From NCBI GenBank assembly GCA_964644675.1, contig CAZXWK010000032.1, positions 1 through 28,691 on the forward strand: 28,691 nt of DNA, in the 5' to 3' direction. Position 1 is the first letter of the stretch, and every line of letters starts with the position of its first letter. The position numbers and the translations under genes are program-made. Shown in pieces: positions 6,839 through 14,414 of the stretch. The DNA is from CAZXWK01 sp964644675. Its GTDB lineage: Bacteria; Actinomycetota; Coriobacteriia; Anaerosomatales; JAAXUF01. The notes under the pieces are model-generated. The model was given only the letters and a program-made list of their open reading frames with translations. It did not search any database and had not been told where the DNA came from.

Positions 6839-9055
6839 ATGGCAAGCAGGCGTGCACGCCGTCGTCGCAATCGGACGACCCCCGTATCGGTGATAGCCCT
6901 GAGGGTCGCCGCGGTCTTCGCGACGGTCCTCTTGGTGTTGGTTCTCGCCGGGGTCGCCACGGCCTACGGGCTGGTCACGACGTGGCTGCGCGACCTCCCC
7001 GACTACACGTCGAAGGACGCCTTCGAGGTCGCACAGGCGACGAAGGTCTACTCGGCGGACGGGAAGCTGCTGGCCAGGCTCTACCTGGAGAACCGGGAGG
7101 TCGTGCCGATCTCGGAGATCTCCACGTCGCTCAGCCAGGGGATCGTCGCGATCGAGGACGAGCGCTTCTACCAGCACCACGGCGTCGACCCACAGGGTCT
7201 CGTCCGCGCGGTTGTCCGAACGGCCCAGGGGAACCGCCAGGGCGCCTCGACGATCACCCAGCAGTACATCAGGAACACGATCCTGCTCGACGAGCGCACG
7301 ACCATGACGATCGCGCGCAAGATCCGCGAGGCCTACCTTGCGATGGAGCTCGAGAAGCGGCACACCAAGCCCGAGATCCTCGAGATGTACCTCAACACCG
7401 TCTACTTCGGCGAAGGAGCCTACGGTGCCGAGGCCGCGGCGCGCACGTACTTCGCGAAGAGCGCCAAGGATCTCAACCTGGCCCAGGGCGCAACACTGGC
7501 CGGCGTGGTCCAGTCACCGAGCCGGCTCGACCCCTACGACAACCCCGACGGTGCGACCGCGCGCCGCAACGAGGTCCTCGGGCGGATGCTCTACAACAAC
7601 ATGATCACGCAGGCCGAGTACGACGCGGCGCAGGCCGAGCCGCTCCAGCTCCAGCGCTCTTCCGAGCCGCTCGACGGCATCTACGACTCGCCTTACTTCG
7701 TTGCGCACGTCAAGAAGGCGCTGCAGCAGCAGTTCACGCCCGCGGTCGTGTTCAAGGGCGGGCTCACGGTGTACACGACGCTCGACACGCGTATGCAGAA
7801 GTACGCCGAGAGCGCCGCACACGAGAAGTTCAACCGGGCCGGCGAGCCCGAGGTCGCTCTCGTCGCCATCGACCCCCGCAACGGTTACGTCAAGGCGGTC
7901 GTCGGCGGCCGGGACTACGCCAAGCGCAAGTTCAACCTGGCGACCCAGGGCCACCGCCAACCGGGATCGTCGTTCAAGACGTTCGTCCTCGCTACCGCTC
8001 TCGAGCAGGGAATGCCCCCCTACTTCGACGTGGACTCCTCCTCGCCCGCGGTCATCCCGGCCAAGCCCAAGCCGTGGACCGTCGACAACAGCGAGGGGTC
8101 GGGCCAGGGAATGATGTCGCTCGAGGCCGCCACCTGGTCATCGGTCAACACGGTCTTCGCCCGAGTCGCTGACGAGGTCGGCATCAAGAACGTCGCCAAG
8201 ATGGCCAAGCGCATGGGTATCACCACCAGCCTGCCGAACTACCCCTCGATCGCCCTGGGCGCCGCCAATGTGACCCCGCTGGAGATGGCGTCCGCGTACG
8301 GCACGCTCGCCAACAACGGAGTGCGCAACGACCCCGTCTTCATCTCGAAGGTCGTCGACCGCAACGGCGCCGTCATCTTCGAGGCGACGCCGCGGGGCAC
8401 GCAGGCCATCAAGCCCGCGATCGCGCGCACCACGACCGACATCCTGAAGGGCGTCATCGAACACGGAACCGCCACTGCCGCGGACATCGGCCGCCCCGCG
8501 GCCGGCAAGACCGGCACGAGCCAGCTGAACCGCGACGTCTGGTTCGTGGGCTACACTCCCCAGCTCGTCGCGGCCGTGTGGGTCGGGTACCCCACCGAGA
8601 AGACCATCGTGGTCGACGGCTCCCGAGCGTTCGGAGGCACGGTCGCGGCGCCCATCTGGGCCTCATTCATGAAGCGGGCGCTCGCCGGCCAGCCCAAGAA
8701 GGACTTCGCCAAGGCGCCGGAGCCCAAGTACGATCCCGGCAAGTTCCACATCCCGGTCACGTTCACGAATGCCCCCTCCGTCACGGGCAAGTCGATCTCC
8801 CAGGCTTCGAAGATGCTCGACGGCGGCTACTCGATCATCTACGTGTGGTCGAAGAAGCCCAAGGGCACGGTCGTGGGTCAGTCCACCCGGAACGGCAAGG
8901 TCATCCTGCAGGTCTCGAAGGGCCCCAAGCCCGGCTCGACGTCGGGCGGCGGGAGCACCACAGGCGGCGACACCGGCGGCACAACGGGTGGCGGCGGAGA
9001 CACCGGCGGCGGCACGGGTGGCGGCGGAGACACCTCCCCGACTCCGACACCCTGA
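6839..9055 (+). CDS. Class A penicillin-binding protein with PASTA-like domain and Gly/Thr-rich tail
   Basis: Second bifunctional peptidoglycan synthase of the window (738 aa). An Arg-rich N-terminus (1-12) is followed by one membrane segment (about 17-45). The GT51 domain has the catalytic Glu106 in AIEDERFYQHHG and GASTITQQ at 135-142. The transpeptidase domain has SSFK (Ser377), SVN (435-437) and KTGT (557-560). Residues about 638-696 look like a single diverged PASTA domain (APSVTGKSISQASKML, then PKGTVVGQS). The last 40 residues are a Gly/Thr/Asp low-complexity tail ending TSPTPTP, probably an extended linker in the cell wall. The ATG follows GGAGG after only three bases, a short spacing. 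It diverges from the U32 gene and ends at the terminator 9087-9110. It is clearly related to the PBP at 2154 but lacks its PKD domain. Confidence 0.95.
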   Translation: MASRRARRRRNRTTPVSVIALRVAAVFATVLLVLVLAGVATAYGLVTTWLRDLPDYTSKDAFEVAQATKVYSADGKLLARLYLENREVVPISEISTSLSQGIVAIEDERFYQHHGVDPQGLVRAVVRTAQGNRQGASTITQQYIRNTILLDERTTMTIARKIREAYLAMELEKRHTKPEILEMYLNTVYFGEGAYGAEAAARTYFAKSAKDLNLAQGATLAGVVQSPSRLDPYDNPDGATARRNEVLGRMLYNNMITQAEYDAAQAEPLQLQRSSEPLDGIYDSPYFVAHVKKALQQQFTPAVVFKGGLTVYTTLDTRMQKYAESAAHEKFNRAGEPEVALVAIDPRNGYVKAVVGGRDYAKRKFNLATQGHRQPGSSFKTFVLATALEQGMPPYFDVDSSSPAVIPAKPKPWTVDNSEGSGQGMMSLEAATWSSVNTVFARVADEVGIKNVAKMAKRMGITTSLPNYPSIALGAANVTPLEMASAYGTLANNGVRNDPVFISKVVDRNGAVIFEATPRGTQAIKPAIARTTTDILKGVIEHGTATAADIGRPAAGKTGTSQLNRDVWFVGYTPQLVAAVWVGYPTEKTIVVDGSRAFGGTVAAPIWASFMKRALAGQPKKDFAKAPEPKYDPGKFHIPVTFTNAPSVTGKSISQASKMLDGGYSIIYVWSKKPKGTVVGQSTRNGKVILQVSKGPKPGSTSGGGSTTGGDTGGTTGGGGDTGGGTGGGGDTSPTPTP
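8984..9034 (+). repeat. 21-bp direct repeat in the PBP tail
   Basis: A 21-bp unit beginning ACGGGTGGCGGCGGAGACAC occurs at 8984-9004 and again, identical, at 9014-9034, a period of 30 bp (ten codons). It encodes the TGGGGDT units of the Gly/Thr-rich tail. Such in-frame repeats can change copy number by slippage, so the tail length may differ between strains. Confidence 0.85.
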
Positions 9056-9086
9056 CACACCGATCGCGCGATACAGACGAGACACG

Positions 9087-9115
9087 ACGGGCCGCCCGAG
9101 GGCGGCCCGTTTCGC
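9087..9115 (+). terminator. Terminator between the second PBP and the NIF3-like gene
   Basis: A perfect ten-base stem ACGGGCCGCC / GGCGGCCCGT closes a CGAG loop (9087-9096 with 9101-9110) and runs into TTCGC on the plus strand. The stem is strong and the T-run short. It lies 31 bp after the PBP stop and 21 bp from the end of the convergent NIF3-like gene, so it may serve both directions; the minus side has no T-run. Confidence 0.8.
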
Positions 9116-9135
9116 ATGCTAGGGCAGGTCCTCCG

Positions 9136-9939
9136 CTACCCGCGCGCCACGCGCACCATGCCACTCGCGCAGCGCACCTCGATGTCGCCGGCAGCCTCGA
9201 TGCGGTCGAGTACCAGGTTCATCCCGAGCACGTCACTCGAGATGTGGCCCGCGATGACCAGGTTCAGCTTGAGCTCCTCGGCGCGCTTGCGGTGGTCCTC
9301 CGAGTAGTGCATGCCCACGAGGGTGCCGACGCCGGCCGCGGAGAGCCGGTCGAGCGCGTCCTTCGGCCCCTCGGTTCCGCCGGTCATGTCGACCACGATG
9401 CGGCCTGGGCGCGCGGTGCCGGTCCCGTTGACGATGCTCGGCCCGTAGCCCTTGCGCGCACCATCCGCGTACTCGGGGATCGTGCGCAGCACCTTGACGA
9501 CCTGGTCGAGTGTCGCGGGGTTCTCGGCATCGAGGAATGCCTGCACGAACGCCTGGACCGAATTGTCCGCCGGCGTGTGACAGGACAGAGAGGCGAGGCC
9601 GAGAAGCCGCGCGGCGTCGATCGCCCGGTAGTGGTTCACCGGCATGATGCGGCGACGGATCTCCTCGGCGCGGGGGGCGATGAGCGAGTCGGCCGCGGCG
9701 ATCGAGACGCCCTGCATCGCCCAGAGGTCGGCCTGCATGTACATGACCTCGTGGAGGTTCGCGTAGCCGGGACCCTCGGGGTGGTGCGCGAAGACCAGAT
9801 CGACCGGCTCNNNNNNNNNNNNNNNNNNNNNNNNNNNNNNNNNNNNNNNNNNNNNNNNNNNNNNNNNNNNNNNNNNNNNNNNNNNNNNNNNNNNNNNNNN
9901 NNNNNNNNNNCAGATGTCGTAGATGTCCTTGAGCTTCAC
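9136..9939 (-). CDS. NIF3-like protein, interrupted by an assembly gap
   Basis: Resembles the prokaryotic NGG1p-interacting factor 3 (NIF3/DUF34) family, cytoplasmic metal-binding proteins of unsettled function, sometimes labelled GTP cyclohydrolase I type 2. Visible signatures are AHHPEG early in the domain, ending in VGMHYSEDHRKRAEELKLN and AGHISSDVLGMN; these His and acidic residues are of the type that bind the dinuclear metal site. Only MKLKDIYDI is left of the N-terminus before 100 N, so the true length is unknown. The GTG start at 9939 lies three bases after the stop of the DNA glycosylase gene, and AGGAAGG eight bases upstream lies inside that gene, so the two are translationally linked. 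A biological link to base repair is not known and would be inference. Confidence 0.8.
   Translation of the reverse strand: MKLKDIYDIXXXXXXXXXXXXXXXXXXXXXXXXXXXXXXXXXXEPVDLVFAHHPEGPGYANLHEVMYMQADLWAMQGVSIAAADSLIAPRAEEIRRRIMPVNHYRAIDAARLLGLASLSCHTPADNSVQAFVQAFLDAENPATLDQVVKVLRTIPEYADGARKGYGPSIVNGTGTARPGRIVVDMTGGTEGPKDALDRLSAAGVGTLVGMHYSEDHRKRAEELKLNLVIAGHISSDVLGMNLVLDRIEAAGDIEVRCASGMVRVARG
9811..9910. other. Assembly gap (100 N) inside the NIF3-like gene
   Basis: Exactly 100 N, an unknown-size filler. It removes most of the N-terminal part of the NIF3-like protein; only nine residues are left before it. Both flanks fit one protein in one frame, so the order is probably right. Confidence 0.95.
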
Positions 9940-9942
9940 TGA

Positions 9943-10605
9943 CTAGCCCTTCCTGTCGGTCCGTGGCTTCTTGGGTGGCGGGGGTCCCGTTCTGCCTCGC
10001 GAGACGAACGGGCTGCCGACGACGAAGAAGCGCAGGTCGAGTTCGTGTCCTTGGGAGAGTCCGATCCTGCCTGAAGTCCCGATGCTGTCCGGCGCGGGAC
10101 GCTCGCCATCGTACACCGCGAGCCGCCCTGTGCCGAGTGGCGTCCCGTTGTCGCTCAGGTCCGCGCCGATCGCGGCCGCGAGCTTGCCGGGGCCGTTGCA
10201 CAGCTCGGCGAGAGGGCGTCCGTGGCGTCGGGCGGTCATCGTGTCGAGACCCACGAGCGGCTCAAGCGCGCGGATGAGGACGCCGCCCGCGACGCCTTCC
10301 GGCTCGCAGACCAGATTGACCATGTAGTGGTTGCCGTACGTGAAGTAGACGTACGCGTGGCCCGGGGGCCCGTACATGACCGCGTTGCGCTTGGTGATGC
10401 CCTTCGTCGAGGCGTGCGACCCCGGGTCGTAGGAGCCGAGGTACGCCTCGGTCTCGACGATGCGACCCGCGGTCGTCGCGCCGCCCGCCGTGCTCACGAG
10501 CACGCATCCGAGCAGGTCAGGCGCGACTTCGGCGGCATGGCGCTCGAAGAACGCCGCAGGGAGCAGCCCAGCCGAGGTAAGGGTCTCGAGACGCTCCTCA
10601 GCCAC
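9943..10605 (-). CDS. 3-methyladenine DNA glycosylase (AAG/MPG family)
   Basis: Removes alkylated purines from DNA as the first step of base-excision repair. The family signatures are complete: VETEAYLGSYDPGSHA with the catalytic-type Glu, RNAVMYGPPGHAYVYFTYG, VLIRALEPL and CNGPGKLAAAIG. At 220 aa it is of normal length for the bacterial family; the C-terminus ends in a basic, Pro-rich tail (GPPPPKKPRTDRKG) that is probably disordered. The GTG start overlaps the end of polX by eight bases, with AGGGG about ten bases upstream inside polX. It is therefore co-transcribed and coupled with polX, which makes a sensible repair pair (base removal and gap filling). Confidence 0.93.
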   Translation of the reverse strand: MAEERLETLTSAGLLPAAFFERHAAEVAPDLLGCVLVSTAGGATTAGRIVETEAYLGSYDPGSHASTKGITKRNAVMYGPPGHAYVYFTYGNHYMVNLVCEPEGVAGGVLIRALEPLVGLDTMTARRHGRPLAELCNGPGKLAAAIGADLSDNGTPLGTGRLAVYDGERPAPDSIGTSGRIGLSQGHELDLRFFVVGSPFVSRGRTGPPPPKKPRTDRKG

Positions 10606-12349
10606 GGAGACGCCACCCCTTCAGCCACGTCCGCGCGACCGACCATGGCTGCGCGTTCAGCAGTTCCTCGGCGGTGACCAGGCCGCGGCGCGCCTGATTC
10701 ACGCCGTAGCTCATGTAGCGCAGCTGCCCGGCCTCGTGGGCGTCCGTCCCGAGCGAGAACCGCACACCGAAGGTCCGGGCAAGCCGGACGTGCTCGGCCG
10801 AGAGGTCGAGGCGGTCGGGATAGGAGTTGATCTCCATGATCGTGCCGGTCTCCCCCGCCGCCTCGAGCATGGCGGCGACGTTGATGCGCAGCGGGTCACG
10901 GCGGCCGAGAACCCGGCCGGTCGGATGCGCGATGATGTCGACCCACGGGTTCTCGATCGCCGTCAGCACGCGGGCCGTCACGGTCGCCTCGTCCTGGTCC
11001 CAACCCGAGTGCACCGAGGCCAGCACGATATCGAAGCGCGCCAGCACGTCGTCGTCGTAGTCGACGCCACCGTCGTCATCGATGTTGAGCTCGATTCCCT
11101 TGAGGATGCGCGGCCCCTCGCCCTGCGCGTTCAGCTCGTCGATGTGCGCCCACTGCTCCTCGAGACCGGCGAGGTCGAGCCCGCCCACCATGCGGAGCCG
11201 GTACGCGTGGTCGGTGGCGGCGAGGTACTCGTAGCCCAGCTCGGCGGCGACGGCACGGTTCTCGGCGAGGGTCGACGTGCCGTCGGTGGCGACCGAATGC
11301 GACTGCAGGTCGCCGCGGACGTCGGCGAGCGTGACCAGCCGAGGCAGGTCACCGGCCTCGGCAAGCTCGATCTCGTCGCGGCCCCAGCGGATCTCGGGCT
11401 CCGGCGTGGCAAGGCCGAGAGCGGCATAGACACCGTCTTCGGTGTTGCCCGCGATCCGCCGGCCTTCCGCGCCGTCGGGCGCGATCTCGAACACACCGTA
11501 CTCGTTGAGGTGGAGCCCACTCCGCTTGGCGCGCTCGCGAAGCGCGATGTTGTGGTCCTTGTTGCCGGTGAAGTACTGCATCGCCGCGCCGTACTGATCC
11601 GGGGCGACGACGCGCAGGTCGACGTGGATGCCGTCGTGCAGCTCGATGCTCGACCGGGTGTCGCCCGCGGCGAGCACGCGCTCCACGGCCGGGAGCGCCG
11701 TGAACGCCGCGATCACCGCGGCCGGGTCGCCGCTCGCCGCCACCAGGTCGAGGTCGCCGACGGTCTCCTCGCGCCGGCGCACGCTCCCGGCGACCTCGAC
11801 GGTCGCGGTGGGCACGGCCGAGCGCAGCTCGGCGACGAGCGCTTCGGCGACGGGCTGGGCGATACCGATGGGCGTGCGCTCGCTGTGCCGGCGGAACGCC
11901 TCGATGCCCTGCGCGATGCTGGCGGCCGTCTTGGCGCCGAAGCCACCCAGCGCGGCCACGCGCCCGGCCGCGACTTCGCGTTCGAGGTCGTCGATCGTGG
12001 CGACGCACAGCTTGTCGTGCAGCAGCGCGGCGCGTTTGGGGCCAACGCCCGGGATCCGCATGACCTGCGCGAGTGTCGGCGGGACCGACGACGACACCTC
12101 CTCGAGCACCGCGAACGAGCCGGTCCGCACGATCTGCTCGACGTTGTCGGCCATCTTGGCGCCGACCCCGGGTATCTCGGTCAGCCGCCCCTCGTTCGCG
12201 AGTGCGGCGACCTGCTCGGGCCAGGCGCGAATGGCGTTGGCGGCCTTGCGGTAGCTCAGGAAGCGGTACTTGTCGGCGCCGGAGAGCTCGAGCAGGTCCG
12301 CGCACAGCTCAAGCTTTCCGGCGACGGCGGTGTTGTCGAATGCGGGCAT
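10598..12349 (-). CDS. polX: Family X DNA polymerase with PHP domain (PolX)
   Basis: Bacterial PolX fills short gaps in base-excision repair and carries a metal-dependent 3'-5' exonuclease or AP endonuclease in its PHP domain. The 583 residues show two helix-hairpin-helix motifs (IPGVGAKMA near 59-67, IPGVGPKRA near 99-107). The nucleotidyltransferase site has GSVRRRE (188-194) and acidic residues Asp199, Asp201 and Asp244. The PHP domain starts at GDLQSHS (346-352), with ATDH at 378-381 and GTDAHE near the end. The length is typical of the family. No Shine-Dalgarno sequence precedes the ATG at 12349; instead TACACT lies six bases before it, which hints at a leaderless transcript. It heads the polX-glycosylase-NIF3 unit. 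Confidence 0.95.
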   Translation of the reverse strand: MPAFDNTAVAGKLELCADLLELSGADKYRFLSYRKAANAIRAWPEQVAALANEGRLTEIPGVGAKMADNVEQIVRTGSFAVLEEVSSSVPPTLAQVMRIPGVGPKRAALLHDKLCVATIDDLEREVAAGRVAALGGFGAKTAASIAQGIEAFRRHSERTPIGIAQPVAEALVAELRSAVPTATVEVAGSVRRREETVGDLDLVAASGDPAAVIAAFTALPAVERVLAAGDTRSSIELHDGIHVDLRVVAPDQYGAAMQYFTGNKDHNIALRERAKRSGLHLNEYGVFEIAPDGAEGRRIAGNTEDGVYAALGLATPEPEIRWGRDEIELAEAGDLPRLVTLADVRGDLQSHSVATDGTSTLAENRAVAAELGYEYLAATDHAYRLRMVGGLDLAGLEEQWAHIDELNAQGEGPRILKGIELNIDDDGGVDYDDDVLARFDIVLASVHSGWDQDEATVTARVLTAIENPWVDIIAHPTGRVLGRRDPLRINVAAMLEAAGETGTIMEINSYPDRLDLSAEHVRLARTFGVRFSLGTDAHEAGQLRYMSYGVNQARRGLVTAEELLNAQPWSVARTWLKGWRLRG

Positions 12350-12369
12350 GAGCCGAGTGTACCCGAGCG

Positions 12370-12415
12370 CATCACGGCCCCGGCGCGAGCGTTGGCTCGG
12401 GCCGGGGCCGTGATG
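12370..12415. other. 46-nt perfect hairpin between the ABC exporter and polX
   Basis: A 15-base perfect inverted repeat (CATCACGGCCCCGGC and its complement, 12370-12384 with 12401-12415) encloses a second stem, CGAGC-gttg-GCTCG, separated by a single G/G mismatch. No T-run follows on either strand, so it is not a classical intrinsic terminator. It lies 28 bp after the exporter stop and 20 bp before the polX start codon. It could be a Rho-assisted 3' end of the exporter mRNA, an mRNA-stabilising structure or a mobile palindromic element. Confidence 0.8.
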
Positions 12416-12443
12416 GTGCGTGCCTGCGGGTGCGGAACGCGAG

Positions 12444-14414
12444 CTAGGACGCTTCGTCGAGCGCGTCCACGAACTGGCTGTTGTACAGGTCGAAGTAGAA
12501 GCCCTTCGCCGCGAGCAGTTCCTCGTGCGTCCCCTGCTCGACGATGGCGCCGTGATTCATGACGAGGATGGTGTCGGCGTCGCGGATCGTCGACAGCCGG
12601 TGCGCGATGACGAAGCTCGTGCGGTTCTCCATGAGCTTGGCCATGGCCTTCTGGATGAGAACCTCGGTACGGGTGTCGACCGAGCTCGTCGCCTCGTCGA
12701 GGATGAGGATCTGCGGGTCGGCAAGGAACGCACGTGCGATGGTGAGCAGCTGCTTCTCGCCCGCCGAGACGTTGGTGGAGTCGTCGTCGAGCACGGTGTC
12801 GTAGCCGTCCGGAAGCGTACGCACGAAGTGGTCCACGTGTGCGGCGTCGGCGGCAGCCACGATCTCGGCTTCTGTCGCGCCCTCTCGGCCGTAGGCGATG
12901 TTCTCGCGGATGGTCCCGCCGAACAGCCACGCGTCCTGCAGGACCATGCCGAACAGGCGACGGACGCCCTCCCGTGTCATCGTGCGAGTGTCGATCCCGT
13001 CGACCGTGATGCGACCGGAATCGATCTCGTAGAAGCGCAGCAGGAGGTTGACGAGCGTGGTCTTGCCCGCGCCCGTGGGCCCGACGATCGCGACCGTCTG
13101 GCCCGGCTTCACGTCGAGGTCGAGATCGTCGATGAGCGGAGTGTCCGGCTTGTAGCGGAACGACACGTCCTCGAGGCGGATGCAGCCCTCGGCGCGAGGC
13201 AGTTCGATGGGGTTGGCGGGCTCGGGCGCCTGTTCGGTCTCGTCGAGAAGCTCGAAGACGCGCTCCGCCGAGGCGACCGCCGACTGCATGACGTTGGCGA
13301 TGCTCGCGAGCTGAGTGATGGGCCACGTGAACTGGCGCGAATACTGGATGAACGCCTGGACGTCACCGAGCGTCATGGTCCCGTTGGCGACCTTGACGCC
13401 GCCGACCACCGCGATGATCACGTAGTTGAGGTTGCTCACGAACGCCAGCGAGGGCTGGATGATGCCCGAGATGAACTGCGCCTTGAAGGAAGCACGGAAC
13501 AGCGCCTCGTTCTCCTCGTCGAACCTGGCCTCGGACTCCTTCTCCCGGCCGAACACCTTCACGATCGTCCGCCCCGTGTGCATCTCCTCGATGTGGCCGT
13601 TCAGCGTGCCCGTCTTCTCCCACTGCAGGGCGAACTGCTTCTGAGACCGCTTCACGATCGCCATGGTCAGGAACACCGACACCGGCACGGTCAACAGCGA
13701 GACCACCGCGAGCAGCGGGCTGATGGTGAACATCATGACAAGCACGCCCACGACCGTGAGCACCGACGTGATGATCTGCGTGAGGCTCTGCTGGAGCGTG
13801 CTCGCGATGTTGTCGATGTCGTTGGTCACCCGGGACAGGATGTCCCCGCGCGGGTGGTCGTCGAAGTAGCGCAGCGGCAGTCGGGCGAGCTTCTCGTCGA
13901 CCTGGTTGCGGAGCCGGTAGACGATGCCTTGGGCGATACCGACGGTCAGATACTGCTGCAGCCATCCGAAGATCGCGCTCAGGACGTAGACGAGCGCGAG
14001 CAGCATCAGCCACTTCGCGATCGCGTTGAAGTCCACGCCCGCTCCAGGCGTGATCGTCATGCCCGAGAGCATGTCCGCGAGCTGACCCTTCCCGGTGGCG
14101 CGCAGCCCGGCCTCGACCTGCGCCTGCGTGGCTCCCGCCGGCAGCTGTTTGCTGATGACGCCCTGGAACAGGATGGTCGTCACGTTGCCGAGGATCTTGG
14201 GGCCGACGATGTTGAAGGTGACGCTTGTGACGGCGAGTGCGATGACGAGCGCGATCATCCACTTGTGCGGCGCCAGGAGCTGCAGAAGCCGCCTGCCCGA
14301 GCCCTTGAAGTCCTTGGACTTGGCCGCCGGCATCATGCCGTGACCGCCACCCGGACCCCGGAACCCGCCGCCGCCCTTGCGAGGCGGCGCCTGCTTGGTG
14401 TCGTTGTCGCTCAC
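12444..14414 (-). CDS. ABC exporter subunit with catalytically complete NBD (heterodimeric multidrug-type)
   Basis: Half-transporter with fused membrane and ATPase domains, 656 aa, in the plasma membrane. After a Gly-rich cytoplasmic tail (1-40) come six membrane segments with an unusually long loop after the first (about 80-130), then the NBD. The NBD has Walker A GPTGAGKTT (445-453), signature NVSAGEKQ (548-555), Walker B ILILDE (Glu574) and switch His605. Walker B Glu and the switch His are intact here, while they are changed in the partner, the pattern of asymmetric heterodimers such as TM287/288 or BmrCD. The signature is VSAGEK instead of LSGGQ. The GTG start overlaps the partner gene's stop by four bases, so the two are coupled. 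The substrate cannot be read from sequence. Confidence 0.94.
   Translation of the reverse strand: MSDNDTKQAPPRKGGGGFRGPGGGHGMMPAAKSKDFKGSGRRLLQLLAPHKWMIALVIALAVTSVTFNIVGPKILGNVTTILFQGVISKQLPAGATQAQVEAGLRATGKGQLADMLSGMTITPGAGVDFNAIAKWLMLLALVYVLSAIFGWLQQYLTVGIAQGIVYRLRNQVDEKLARLPLRYFDDHPRGDILSRVTNDIDNIASTLQQSLTQIITSVLTVVGVLVMMFTISPLLAVVSLLTVPVSVFLTMAIVKRSQKQFALQWEKTGTLNGHIEEMHTGRTIVKVFGREKESEARFDEENEALFRASFKAQFISGIIQPSLAFVSNLNYVIIAVVGGVKVANGTMTLGDVQAFIQYSRQFTWPITQLASIANVMQSAVASAERVFELLDETEQAPEPANPIELPRAEGCIRLEDVSFRYKPDTPLIDDLDLDVKPGQTVAIVGPTGAGKTTLVNLLLRFYEIDSGRITVDGIDTRTMTREGVRRLFGMVLQDAWLFGGTIRENIAYGREGATEAEIVAAADAAHVDHFVRTLPDGYDTVLDDDSTNVSAGEKQLLTIARAFLADPQILILDEATSSVDTRTEVLIQKAMAKLMENRTSFVIAHRLSTIRDADTILVMNHGAIVEQGTHEELLAAKGFYFDLYNSQFVDALDEAS

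Noticed and set aside
6375..9910. The N runs as signs of a misjoined chimera
   Set aside because: On both sides of each gap the sequence fits the N- and C-terminal parts of one protein family in the same orientation, so the order is probably right and only the length is wrong.
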